DNA of 10,165 nucleotides from contig JBLNBZ010000097.1 of the NCBI GenBank assembly GCA_050260355.1, forward strand, positions 1 to 10,165. The letters run 5' to 3'. This DNA comes from CADEFX01 sp050260355. GTDB taxonomy: Bacteria > Pseudomonadota > Alphaproteobacteria > Rhizobiales > Hyphomicrobiaceae. The notes beneath the pieces are model-generated. The model was given only the letters and a program-made list of their open reading frames with translations. It was not told where the DNA came from and ran no database searches. This document shows positions 1 to 6,078 of this stretch, piece after piece. The translations under genes and the position numbers were made by a program. Positions within the stretch are counted from its first letter, which is position 1. Each line of letters opens with the position of its first letter.

Positions 1-25
1 GCCTTCGCGGGGGCAGGCTTTTCCC

Positions 26-48
26 GCTCGTGCGTTTCACGCACGAGC
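26..48. repeat. Perfect hairpin, 10-bp stem, 3-nt loop
   Basis: Positions 26-35 (GCTCGTGCGT) are exactly complementary to 39-48 (ACGCACGAGC), leaving a TTC loop. The stem is strong, but neither strand has a T-run directly after it, so a classical intrinsic terminator is not supported. It is followed by GCCGGGGATGACG (52-64), which resembles the end of the second repeat at 233-245. The hairpin may therefore belong to a dispersed intergenic element that begins left of the window, or may act as a transcript-end stabiliser for an upstream gene. Confidence 0.6.
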
Positions 49-105
49 AGCGCCGGGGATGACGCCAGTGGAGAGGTCGTGCTTGATCTGAATGCCTCTC
101 CCACC

Positions 106-160
106 CCGTCATCCCGCACCAGCGAGGCCCGTGCGGGCCGAGCGCCGATGCGGGATCCAG
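106..160. repeat. Nested inverted repeat, REP-like intergenic element
   Basis: The outer arms ATCCCGCA (111-118) and TGCGGGAT (149-156) are perfect complements. Between them sits a second perfect hairpin, GGCCC (126-130) with GGGCC (135-139). The flanks read GTCATCCCG on the left and CGGGATCCAG on the right, a pattern resembling palindromic units scattered between genes in many alphaproteobacteria (recalled resemblance, not a search result). It may mark transcript ends or be a non-autonomous mobile element; the sequence alone does not decide. Confidence 0.55.
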
Positions 161-199
161 CGTGAGACTCGTCGAAGGCGCGGGAGATCCGGGCCTGGT

Positions 200-245
200 T
201 CCCGGCTCGCGTTCGCGCTCCACGCTTACTTGGCCGGGATGAGCG
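200..245. repeat. Second inverted repeat, probably same family
   Basis: TCCCGGC (200-206) pairs with GCCGGGA (233-239), and a small GCG-TT-CGC palindrome (209-216) lies inside. The right end GCCGGGATGAGCG (233-245) resembles GCCGGGGATGACG at 52-64, suggesting repeated units in the same orientation. With the element at 106-160 this probably forms one compound intergenic repeat of roughly 150 bases. Confidence 0.45.
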
Positions 246-369
246 TGGCTGCCGCCCTGCGCCCCTTCGCCATCTGAGAAACCGGCTCCACATCTGCGAG
301 ACATTGGTTAGGATCGCAGGCTCGCGCCTCCTCGGGCGCGGACCTCGGCAACTGTGGGGATAGGGCTGG

Positions 370-2457
370 ATGTATCGTATCGGCGTCGACATCGGGGGAA
401 CCTTCACCGACTTTGCGCTCTACGATGCGCGCGGTGGCAAGATGGCCATCCACAAGCAGCTCACCACGCCGCGCGATCCGTCCGAGGCCGTGCTGCAGGG
501 GATCAGCACGCTGATCGGTCGCGAGCGCGTTGCCATCGCCGACGTGTCCGCCGTGATCCATGGCACCACGCTCGTCACCAACGCCGTGATCGAGCGCAAG
601 GGCGCCGTGACCGGCATGCTGGTCACGGCCGGGTTCGGCGACATCATGGATATGGGCTTCGAGCGCCGCTACGACCTGTTCGATCTGAGGATCAAGTACC
701 CGACACCGCTCGTTCCTCGCAGGCTGCGCATCGAGATCCCGGAGCGCGTGCGGTTCGACGGCAGCATCGAGCGCCCGTTGGACGAGGACGCCGTGCGTGC
801 GGCTGCCGGCCGCCTGCGCTCGCTTGGCGTTTCGGCTGTCGCCATCTGCTTCCTGCACGCCTACGCCAATCCCGCCCACGAGCAGCGGGCCGCCGCCATC
901 CTGCAGCAGGCTGCGCCCGATCTTTTCATCTGTGGCTCGGCCGACGTCTTCCCGCATATGCGCGAGTTCGAGCGCTGGACGACGACGACCGTCAACGCCT
1001 TCACGCAGCCGATGTTCGACCGCTACCTCCAGCGTCTCGAGGACGGCGTGGCGAGCCTCGGCTTTCGCGGCAAGCTCTACATCATGGCCTCGAGCGGGGG
1101 CACGCTCACCACCGACACCGCGCGCCGCTTTCCTGTGCGTGCCCTGGAGTCGGGTCCCGCGGCCGGCGTCCTGATGAGCGCCTGGCAGGGCCGTGCTGTC
1201 GGACTGCCCAATCTCTTGTCGTTCGACATGGGCGGCACGACCGCGAAGGGCGCCCTGGTGCGCGCCGGCGAGCCTGTCAAGAAGTATGCGATCGAGGTCG
1301 CGCGCGTGCACGAGTTCCGGCACGGCAGCGGCTTGCCGGTGAAGATACCCGTCATCGATATGATCGAGATCGGTGCCGGCGGCGGCAGCATCGCCGAGCT
1401 CGATGCGCGCGGTCTGCTGCGCGTCGGGCCGCATAGCGCGGGCGCCGATCCTGGTCCCGTCTGCTACGGCCGCGGCGGCGTGCGGCCGACGCTGACCGAC
1501 GCCAACCTGGTCCTCGGCTATCTCGACGCGGGCTTCTTCCTGGGAGGGGCGATGCGCCTCGACAAGCAGGCGGCCGAGGCGGCGATCGCCAAGGCCGTAG
1601 CGAAGCCGCTCGAGCTCGAGACCCTGCGTGCGGCCTGGGGCATTCACGACCTGATCAGCGAGGACGTGGCGAGGGCCTTCCGCGTGCATGCGACCGAGCG
1701 CGGCTTCGACTATCGCAGCGGCAGCATGGTCGCCTTCGGCGGCTCCGGTCCTCTGCACGCCATGTCGATCGCGCGCAAGCTCAAGATCCCGCGCGTGATC
1801 TTCCCGGTCGGAGCGGGCGTCATGTCCGCCCTCGGCTTGCTCATCAGCCCGCTCGCTTTCGAGGTCGCGCGATCCCGCCGCGTGCACGTCGATGATATCG
1901 ACGATGCGGATTTCGCCGCGACGTTTGCCGCGCTCGAAGCCGACGCCAGCGACTTCCTGCGCCGCGCCGACGTTGCCGAGCGCGACATCCGCATCGTGCG
2001 CCGCCTCGACATGCGCTACCAGGGGCAGGGACATGAGATCGAGGTGACGCTGCCGTCCGCAACCACCGCGCAGGCAGCTTTCGCCGAGCTTCCCGAGCTG
2101 TTCGCGCAAGCCTACGAGAAGGCCTACTCGCTGCGGCTCGACGAGCCTATGGAGATCGTCAACTGGAAGGTCGAGGCGATCGGGCCCGCGCCGGGCCTGG
2201 GCGAAGGCTACAGCCTGACCGGCGCCGCAGGTGCGGGCCAGGCGCGCAAGGGCACCAGGCTCGCCTACGATCCGGCCCGCGCCGGGATGTCCGAGTGGCC
2301 GGTCTATGATCGCTATGCCCTCGCGCCCGGCATGAGCATCCGCGGCCCCGCGCTGATCGAGGAGCGGGAGAGCACCTGCGTCGTCGGCTCGGGTGACCAG
2401 GTGACCGTCGATAGCCGTTACAACTTGATCGCCGAGCTGGCGAGCGGAGCGGAGTAG
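370..2457 (+). CDS. hyuA: Hydantoinase/oxoprolinase HyuA-family subunit (ATP-binding)
   Basis: A 695-residue protein, normal length for the HyuA family (N-methylhydantoinase A, 5-oxoprolinase N-half, acetone/acetophenone carboxylase and caprolactamase ATP-binding subunits). It is predicted to be cytoplasmic and to phosphorylate or activate the substrate with ATP. Visible motifs, in order: the ASKHA phosphate-1 loop GVDIGGTFTD (5-14), HGTTLVTNAVIERKGA (64-79), phosphate-2 loop DMGGTTAK (from D286), GAGGGS (335-340), the family signature GPHSAGADPGPVCYG (353-367) with PTLTDANL (373-380), and the adenosine-side loop AFGGSGPLHA (455-464). A C-terminal domain follows. The ATG is chosen because the phosphate-1 loop begins four codons later, as in relatives, and GGGGA lies upstream. 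Its stop is 2 nt before hyuB, so the two are almost certainly co-translated partners. The substrate is undetermined: hydantoin, lactam or ketone chemistry all occur in this family. Confidence 0.93.
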   Translation: MYRIGVDIGGTFTDFALYDARGGKMAIHKQLTTPRDPSEAVLQGISTLIGRERVAIADVSAVIHGTTLVTNAVIERKGAVTGMLVTAGFGDIMDMGFERRYDLFDLRIKYPTPLVPRRLRIEIPERVRFDGSIERPLDEDAVRAAAGRLRSLGVSAVAICFLHAYANPAHEQRAAAILQQAAPDLFICGSADVFPHMREFERWTTTTVNAFTQPMFDRYLQRLEDGVASLGFRGKLYIMASSGGTLTTDTARRFPVRALESGPAAGVLMSAWQGRAVGLPNLLSFDMGGTTAKGALVRAGEPVKKYAIEVARVHEFRHGSGLPVKIPVIDMIEIGAGGGSIAELDARGLLRVGPHSAGADPGPVCYGRGGVRPTLTDANLVLGYLDAGFFLGGAMRLDKQAAEAAIAKAVAKPLELETLRAAWGIHDLISEDVARAFRVHATERGFDYRSGSMVAFGGSGPLHAMSIARKLKIPRVIFPVGAGVMSALGLLISPLAFEVARSRRVHVDDIDDADFAATFAALEADASDFLRRADVAERDIRIVRRLDMRYQGQGHEIEVTLPSATTAQAAFAELPELFAQAYEKAYSLRLDEPMEIVNWKVEAIGPAPGLGEGYSLTGAAGAGQARKGTRLAYDPARAGMSEWPVYDRYALAPGMSIRGPALIEERESTCVVGSGDQVTVDSRYNLIAELASGAE

Positions 2458-2459
2458 AC

Positions 2460-4097
2460 ATGAGCAACCGCAGCTTCGATGCAGTGAGCCTCAGCATCAT
2501 GTGGGACCGCCTGGTCTCGCTGACCGACGAGATCGTCTCGACGCTGGTGCGCAGCTCGTTCTCGACCATCGTCTACGAGAGTTACGATCTGTCCGTCGTC
2601 GTCCTCGACGCGGAGGCCAACTCGATCGCGCAGGGCACGTTCAGCATCCCGGCCTTCATCGGCAGCGCTCCCGTCACGCTGCGCCACATGCTGAAGCGTT
2701 ATCCGGCCGAGACGCTCAAGCCTGGCGACATCGTCGTCACCAACGATCCCTGGATGGGAACCGGCCATCTCTTCGACATCACGATGATGCGGCCCGTGTT
2801 CCGCAACGGCCGCATCGTCGCCTACACGATCAGCATCACGCACCTTCCCGACATCGGCGGCAATGGCTTCGGCTCCTCGGCAAGCGAGATCTACCAGGAG
2901 GGCTTGCGCCTGCCGATCTGCAAGCTCTACGAGGAGGGCCGGCCCAACGAGCTGCTCATCGACATCATCCGCACCAACGTCCGCGTGCCCGAGCAGACGA
3001 TGGGCGACATCATGGCGAACGTGAGCTGCAACGAGGTGGGCGGCCGCGAGATCAATGCCTTCATGGACGAGTACGGCCTGGACGATCTGATGCCGCTGTC
3101 GCGCGCGATCCGCGGGCAGTCGGAGGCGGCGATGCGCGCCAAGATCGCCGAGCTGAAGAGCGGCACCTACCGCAACCGCATCAAGCTCGAGGGCTTCGAG
3201 GGGCCCGTCGAGTTCGCGGTGCGGGTCGATATTGATGGCGACGGCGCGAGCTTCGATTTCGACGGCACGTCGGGTTGCGTGCGTGCCGGCGTCAACGTGC
3301 CCTTCTGCTACACGAATGCCATGGCGCTGCACGCGCTCAAGTCGCTGACGCTGCCATCGATCCCCAACAACGCGGGCTCGATTGCCCCGATCAAGGTATC
3401 GGCCCCGCCCGGCTGCATCCTCAACGCGCTGCCGCCGTTTCCGACCGGCGGCCGGCATGCGATGGGCCATTTCGTGACGCCGCTGATTTATGGCGCGCTG
3501 GCCGAAGCGGTGCCGTCGCAGGTTCAAGCCGACTCCGGCATGATGAACCTGATCACCTTCCAGGGACGCCGGCGTGACGGCCGGCCGTTCTCCACGCTCT
3601 ACTTCGCCGCCGGCGGCTACGGAGCGCTCGACGGCATGGACGGCTGGGCGACGCTTCCGCATCCCTCGAACATGGCCGTCGTTCCGGTCGAGGTTTGGGA
3701 GACGCTCACGCATACGACGATCGAGCACAAGCGGCTGCGGCCCGACTCCGGAGGGGCCGGCCGTTGGCGCGGCGGGCTCGGTCAGGAGGTCGTGCTGCGC
3801 AACGATACGGGTCAGCCGATCACCATTCTCGGCATGGGCAATCGCACCGAGTTTCCGGCCAAGGGTCTGTTCGGCGGCAGCAGCGGTGCGCTGCGCGTGC
3901 ACGCGGTGGATGGAAAGCCGGTGCATGCCAAGGGCAGGATCGAGGTCGCGCCCGGCCAACGCATCTCCGTGCTGGAAGCCGGCGGCGGCGGATTCGGTGA
4001 CCCCAAGCAGCGTGATCGCGGAGCGGTCGCTTCCGACGTTGCCGAGGGCTTCGTCACGGCAGAGACGGCCCGGCAGATTTACGGCTTTACCGGCTGA
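2460..4097 (+). CDS. hyuB: Hydantoinase/oxoprolinase HyuB-family subunit
   Basis: A 545-residue protein of usual HyuB length. HyuB subunits pair with HyuA and carry the site where the activated substrate is hydrolysed or carboxylated. Visible family landmarks are TNDPWMGTGH (94-103) followed by D106, the putative metal-site motif HLPDIGG (H128, D131), EIYQEGLRLP in the next segment, and the terminal GGGGFGDP (508-515). In metal-dependent relatives such as acetone carboxylase, the H-x-x-D region supplies metal ligands; assigning that role to H128/D131 here is inference. The ATG is 2 nt after the hyuA stop, with GGAG at 2451-2454 inside the end of hyuA, which fits translational coupling. No third small subunit like the acetone carboxylase gamma chain is evident next to it, making acetone carboxylase less likely than a two-subunit hydantoinase, lactamase or related enzyme. 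Confidence 0.93.
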   Translation: MSNRSFDAVSLSIMWDRLVSLTDEIVSTLVRSSFSTIVYESYDLSVVVLDAEANSIAQGTFSIPAFIGSAPVTLRHMLKRYPAETLKPGDIVVTNDPWMGTGHLFDITMMRPVFRNGRIVAYTISITHLPDIGGNGFGSSASEIYQEGLRLPICKLYEEGRPNELLIDIIRTNVRVPEQTMGDIMANVSCNEVGGREINAFMDEYGLDDLMPLSRAIRGQSEAAMRAKIAELKSGTYRNRIKLEGFEGPVEFAVRVDIDGDGASFDFDGTSGCVRAGVNVPFCYTNAMALHALKSLTLPSIPNNAGSIAPIKVSAPPGCILNALPPFPTGGRHAMGHFVTPLIYGALAEAVPSQVQADSGMMNLITFQGRRRDGRPFSTLYFAAGGYGALDGMDGWATLPHPSNMAVVPVEVWETLTHTTIEHKRLRPDSGGAGRWRGGLGQEVVLRNDTGQPITILGMGNRTEFPAKGLFGGSSGALRVHAVDGKPVHAKGRIEVAPGQRISVLEAGGGGFGDPKQRDRGAVASDVAEGFVTAETARQIYGFTG

Positions 4098-4219
4098 CAG
4101 GGACCTCGGCCCGGCACCCGTCGGCACCGCCGCTGCGACGCCCAAATTGCGCGTCACGTTGCTTGCCCGTATCCTTCGTGCCGGGTGCGGGGAGTGGCGG
4201 TTCATGCGGGAGTCGAGCC

Positions 4220-4759
4220 ATGCCCTACAAGACGCTGATCCTTGCAAGTCTTTGCCTCGTTGCGACGTGGGTTGGCTCCGGCATCAGTGCGGACCCTGTT
4301 CGCGCCGAGCGCTTGCAGCAGAGCCAGTTGCCTCCTCCCTTCGGCGCCGAGCCCGGCCCGCAGCTCCCCGGCCGCGATCAGTGCACGCCAGAGCGCAAGC
4401 GGCGCATGCAGGCGCAGATCGAGGCCTATCAGAAACTGCAGAGCCTCAGCCGCAACGAGGCGGATCAGCTCTGCACGCTGCTCGAGAATACCGAGGACCT
4501 GGGCAAGCTCGGCGACGGAAAGCTCATCGAGCAGATTCTTCCGCCCGAGATGCGCGACTTCCTCAAGGCGCTGGGAGTCGATTTCGCCAAGACCGACATG
4601 CGCGCCGTCCTGCGCATGCTCGGCGTCGATCTCGATGCCCTCGATTTCCGCAAGATCAAAGCACAGTGCCGCCTGACACAAGGCGAGGCCGACCGACTCT
4701 TCACCAGCGAGATCGGCCGCCTGAAGCACGAGCTCATTATGTGCGAGGACACGATCTGA
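4220..4759 (+). CDS. Exported hypothetical protein with internal repeats
   Basis: I do not recognise this 179-residue protein. The start at 4220 is preferred over an in-frame ATG at 4163, because it puts a typical Sec signal at the N-terminus (K4, hydrophobic 6-22, likely cleavage after ISA at 24 or VRA at 29) and has GGGAG at 4208-4212. The mature part has a Pro-rich linker (36-51) and then a charged, largely helical region with four cysteines (C55, C85, C150, C175), enough for two disulfides in the periplasm. Two internal similarities are visible: LKALGVDFAKTD (115-126) against LRMLGVDLDALD (131-142), offset by 16 residues, and LSRNEADQLCT (76-86) against LTQGEADRLFT (152-162). It lies 122 nt after hyuB and 48 nt before the SDR gene. 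It could be co-transcribed with either, but nothing links it functionally to them. Confidence 0.8.
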   Translation: MPYKTLILASLCLVATWVGSGISADPVRAERLQQSQLPPPFGAEPGPQLPGRDQCTPERKRRMQAQIEAYQKLQSLSRNEADQLCTLLENTEDLGKLGDGKLIEQILPPEMRDFLKALGVDFAKTDMRAVLRMLGVDLDALDFRKIKAQCRLTQGEADRLFTSEIGRLKHELIMCEDTI

Positions 4760-4792
4760 TCGGACGGCAAATGCCGGCGAGCTGAGACGGGG

Positions 4793-4800
4793 AGAGGAAA
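4793..4800 (+). promoter_or_regulatory. Ribosome binding site of the SDR gene
   Basis: AGAGGAAA ends 7 nt before the ATG at 4808 and supports that start, which also gives the usual very short N-terminus before the SDR cofactor loop. Confidence 0.6.
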
Positions 4801-4807
4801 CGGGACC

Positions 4808-5569
4808 ATGCGCTTCAAGGATCAGGGTGCACTTGTAACAGGTGGCGGCAGCGGCATCGGCCGCGAGGTCGCGTGGGCTTTCGGCGCCGAAGGCGCGCAC
4901 GTTGCCGTCGCCGACATCGACCAGAGGGCCGCCGAGCGCACAGTCCAGGAGATCCGCGATCGTGGCGGATCCGCGCAAGCCTTCGCCCTCGACGTGACGG
5001 ACGCCAAGGCGGTGAGCGCGTTCGTCGAGTCTGCCGTAAGCCGGCTCGGCCGCGCCGACATTCTCGTCAACAGTGCCGGCGTTCGCGAGATCAGGCCTGT
5101 GCTCGAGCTGCCGCTCGAGGAGTGGAACCGCGTCATGGCGGTCAACATCACGGGCGTGTTCCTCTGCTCGCAGGCTTTCGCGCGCCATCTCACCGGCGCG
5201 GGCAAGCGCGGCGCCATCGTCAATCTCGCCTCGACGCTGGGCGTCGTCGCAGCTCCCAATCGCGCCGCCTACACCGCCTCCAAGCATGCTGTCGTCGGCC
5301 TCACCAAGGAGATGGCGATGGAGCTCGGCGAGAAGGGCGTGCGTGTCAACGCCGTCGGACCCGGAGTCATCCGCACGCCGCTGACCGAGCGCTACTTCCA
5401 GGACGCCGAGTACGCGCAGAGGGTCCGCGACCTCCACGTGCTCGGCCGCTGGGGCGAGCCCAACGAGATCGCCAAAGCCATCCTCTTTCTCGCCTCCGAC
5501 GATGCGAGCTTCATCACCGGCACCACGCTCCTGATCGACGGCGGCTGGACGGCCGGCCGGAAACTGTAG
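4808..5569 (+). CDS. Short-chain dehydrogenase/reductase (classical SDR)
   Basis: A 253-residue classical SDR, the standard size for this family of NAD(P)-dependent alcohol/ketone oxidoreductases. The Rossmann loop TGGGSGIG is at 11-18. The acidic residue D36 at the end of the second strand predicts NAD(H) preference over NADP(H). The NSAG motif, a variant of the usual NNAG, follows. The catalytic tetrad is N113, S142, Y155, K159, with the expected S-x12-Y-x3-K spacing, and the C-terminus has FITGTTLLIDGGW, typical of FabG-like members. The substrate cannot be inferred; FabG-like sequences act on many 3-oxo or hydroxy compounds. It starts 48 nt after the exported protein gene and is on the same strand as hyuAB, so a role in the same catabolic operon is possible but unproven. 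Confidence 0.92.
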   Translation: MRFKDQGALVTGGGSGIGREVAWAFGAEGAHVAVADIDQRAAERTVQEIRDRGGSAQAFALDVTDAKAVSAFVESAVSRLGRADILVNSAGVREIRPVLELPLEEWNRVMAVNITGVFLCSQAFARHLTGAGKRGAIVNLASTLGVVAAPNRAAYTASKHAVVGLTKEMAMELGEKGVRVNAVGPGVIRTPLTERYFQDAEYAQRVRDLHVLGRWGEPNEIAKAILFLASDDASFITGTTLLIDGGWTAGRKL

Positions 5570-5597
5570 AGCGCGCCCGGAGACTGCGGCTTCAGAG

Positions 5598-5840
5598 CTA
5601 TGAGTCGCCGCAGATCACCTGCACGGTGTGCTGCACGGCTTCGGCAACCGTTTCGACCTCGACCGTCGGCGCCGTGAAGCCTTGCGGCGTGTAGGCGAAC
5701 GTCCCGTTTCGCCATGCCCATACGCCGCGATTGCGACCGGCGGGGGAAATCAAAATGCCCTCGCTCGTCGCGGCCACGCCGCAGCCGCGCTTCTGAAGTT
5801 CCGGCTCGGCCTGCAAGCTCCTAATCAGTTGCACTTCCAT
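5598..5840 (-). CDS. Small conserved-looking hypothetical protein
   Basis: An 80-residue frame read from the ATG at 5838-5840 to a TAG at 5598. The frame stays open upstream to 5936, but the 32 extra residues look like non-coding sequence. The protein appears to start MEVQLIRSLQAEPELQ, then has RGCG (18-21), a beta-rich centre GRNRGVWAWRNG, TYTP-like turn residues, and an ending with two possible helices and a late Cys (VICGDS). No signal peptide or transmembrane segment is seen. Codon third positions are fairly GC-rich, as in neighbouring genes, favouring real coding. The Shine-Dalgarno sequence is weak. It resembles small uncharacterised proteins I associate with Rhizobiales genomes, but I cannot name a family. 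It converges on the SDR gene with 28 nt between stops and no obvious terminator between them. Confidence 0.6.
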   Translation of the reverse strand: MEVQLIRSLQAEPELQKRGCGVAATSEGILISPAGRNRGVWAWRNGTFAYTPQGFTAPTVEVETVAEAVQHTVQVICGDS

Positions 5841-6078
5841 AATCGAAGAGGACACCCTAATCGCTCCGGTGGAAACTACGGAGTTGGCCCTGCACGATAA
5901 TGTCATCATGGCGGGCCCCTCACGTCGCTGACCCAATCTGCATGCGGAACTGCGGCATCGTTATGCACCGCCGCGAGCATAATGTAGGCACCCCGCGGGG
6001 GGACTTCTTCCGAGTTTCCGAATCCGACGTAACAAAATGTTCAGATTGCGGATGCATCGATAGACAGATGCGTTTGCT

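Larger units (their letters stand above)
1..369. other. Gene-free leader region with palindromic repeats
   Basis: This stretch before the hyuA-like gene holds no convincing gene. A 61-codon frame starting at 92 has Arg/Pro-rich, shadow-like composition and lies across the palindromic repeats. The first 250 bases are dominated by inverted repeats, annotated separately. The last 120 bases should contain the promoter of the hyuA operon, but I see no convincing -35/-10 pair. A GGGGA at 356-360 lies 9 nt before the ATG at 370 and is the likely ribosome binding site. Confidence 0.6.

Noticed and set aside
226..2109. 627-codon minus-strand open frame opposite hyuA
   Set aside because: Shadow of high-GC codon bias: Arg/Ala/His/Asp-rich, no recognisable domain, fully antisense to an unmistakable hyuA-family gene.
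4147..4175. Possible promoter TTGCGC, 17 nt, TATCCT before the exported protein gene
   Set aside because: Spacing is ideal, but only 3 of 6 and 4 of 6 consensus bases match; expected by chance at this frequency.
4110..4185. 8-bp inverted repeat CCCGGCAC / GTGCCGGG between hyuB and the exported protein gene
   Set aside because: Arms are 60 nt apart with no T-run; weak evidence for a terminator or operator.
4163..4219. Upstream in-frame ATG adding 19 residues to the exported protein
   Set aside because: The extension (Gly/Ser-rich) would bury the signal peptide, and the 4220 start has a Shine-Dalgarno sequence.
2418..4247. 609-codon minus-strand open frame opposite hyuB
   Set aside because: Same shadow character; low-complexity charged composition and complete overlap with a clear hyuB-family gene.
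4202..5437. 411-codon minus-strand frame opposite the exported protein and SDR genes
   Set aside because: Antisense shadow of two better supported genes; no motif seen.
6054..6071. GCATC / GATGC hairpin just after the maeB stop
   Set aside because: Only 5 bp, 8-nt loop and no following T-run on the minus strand, so not a credible terminator.
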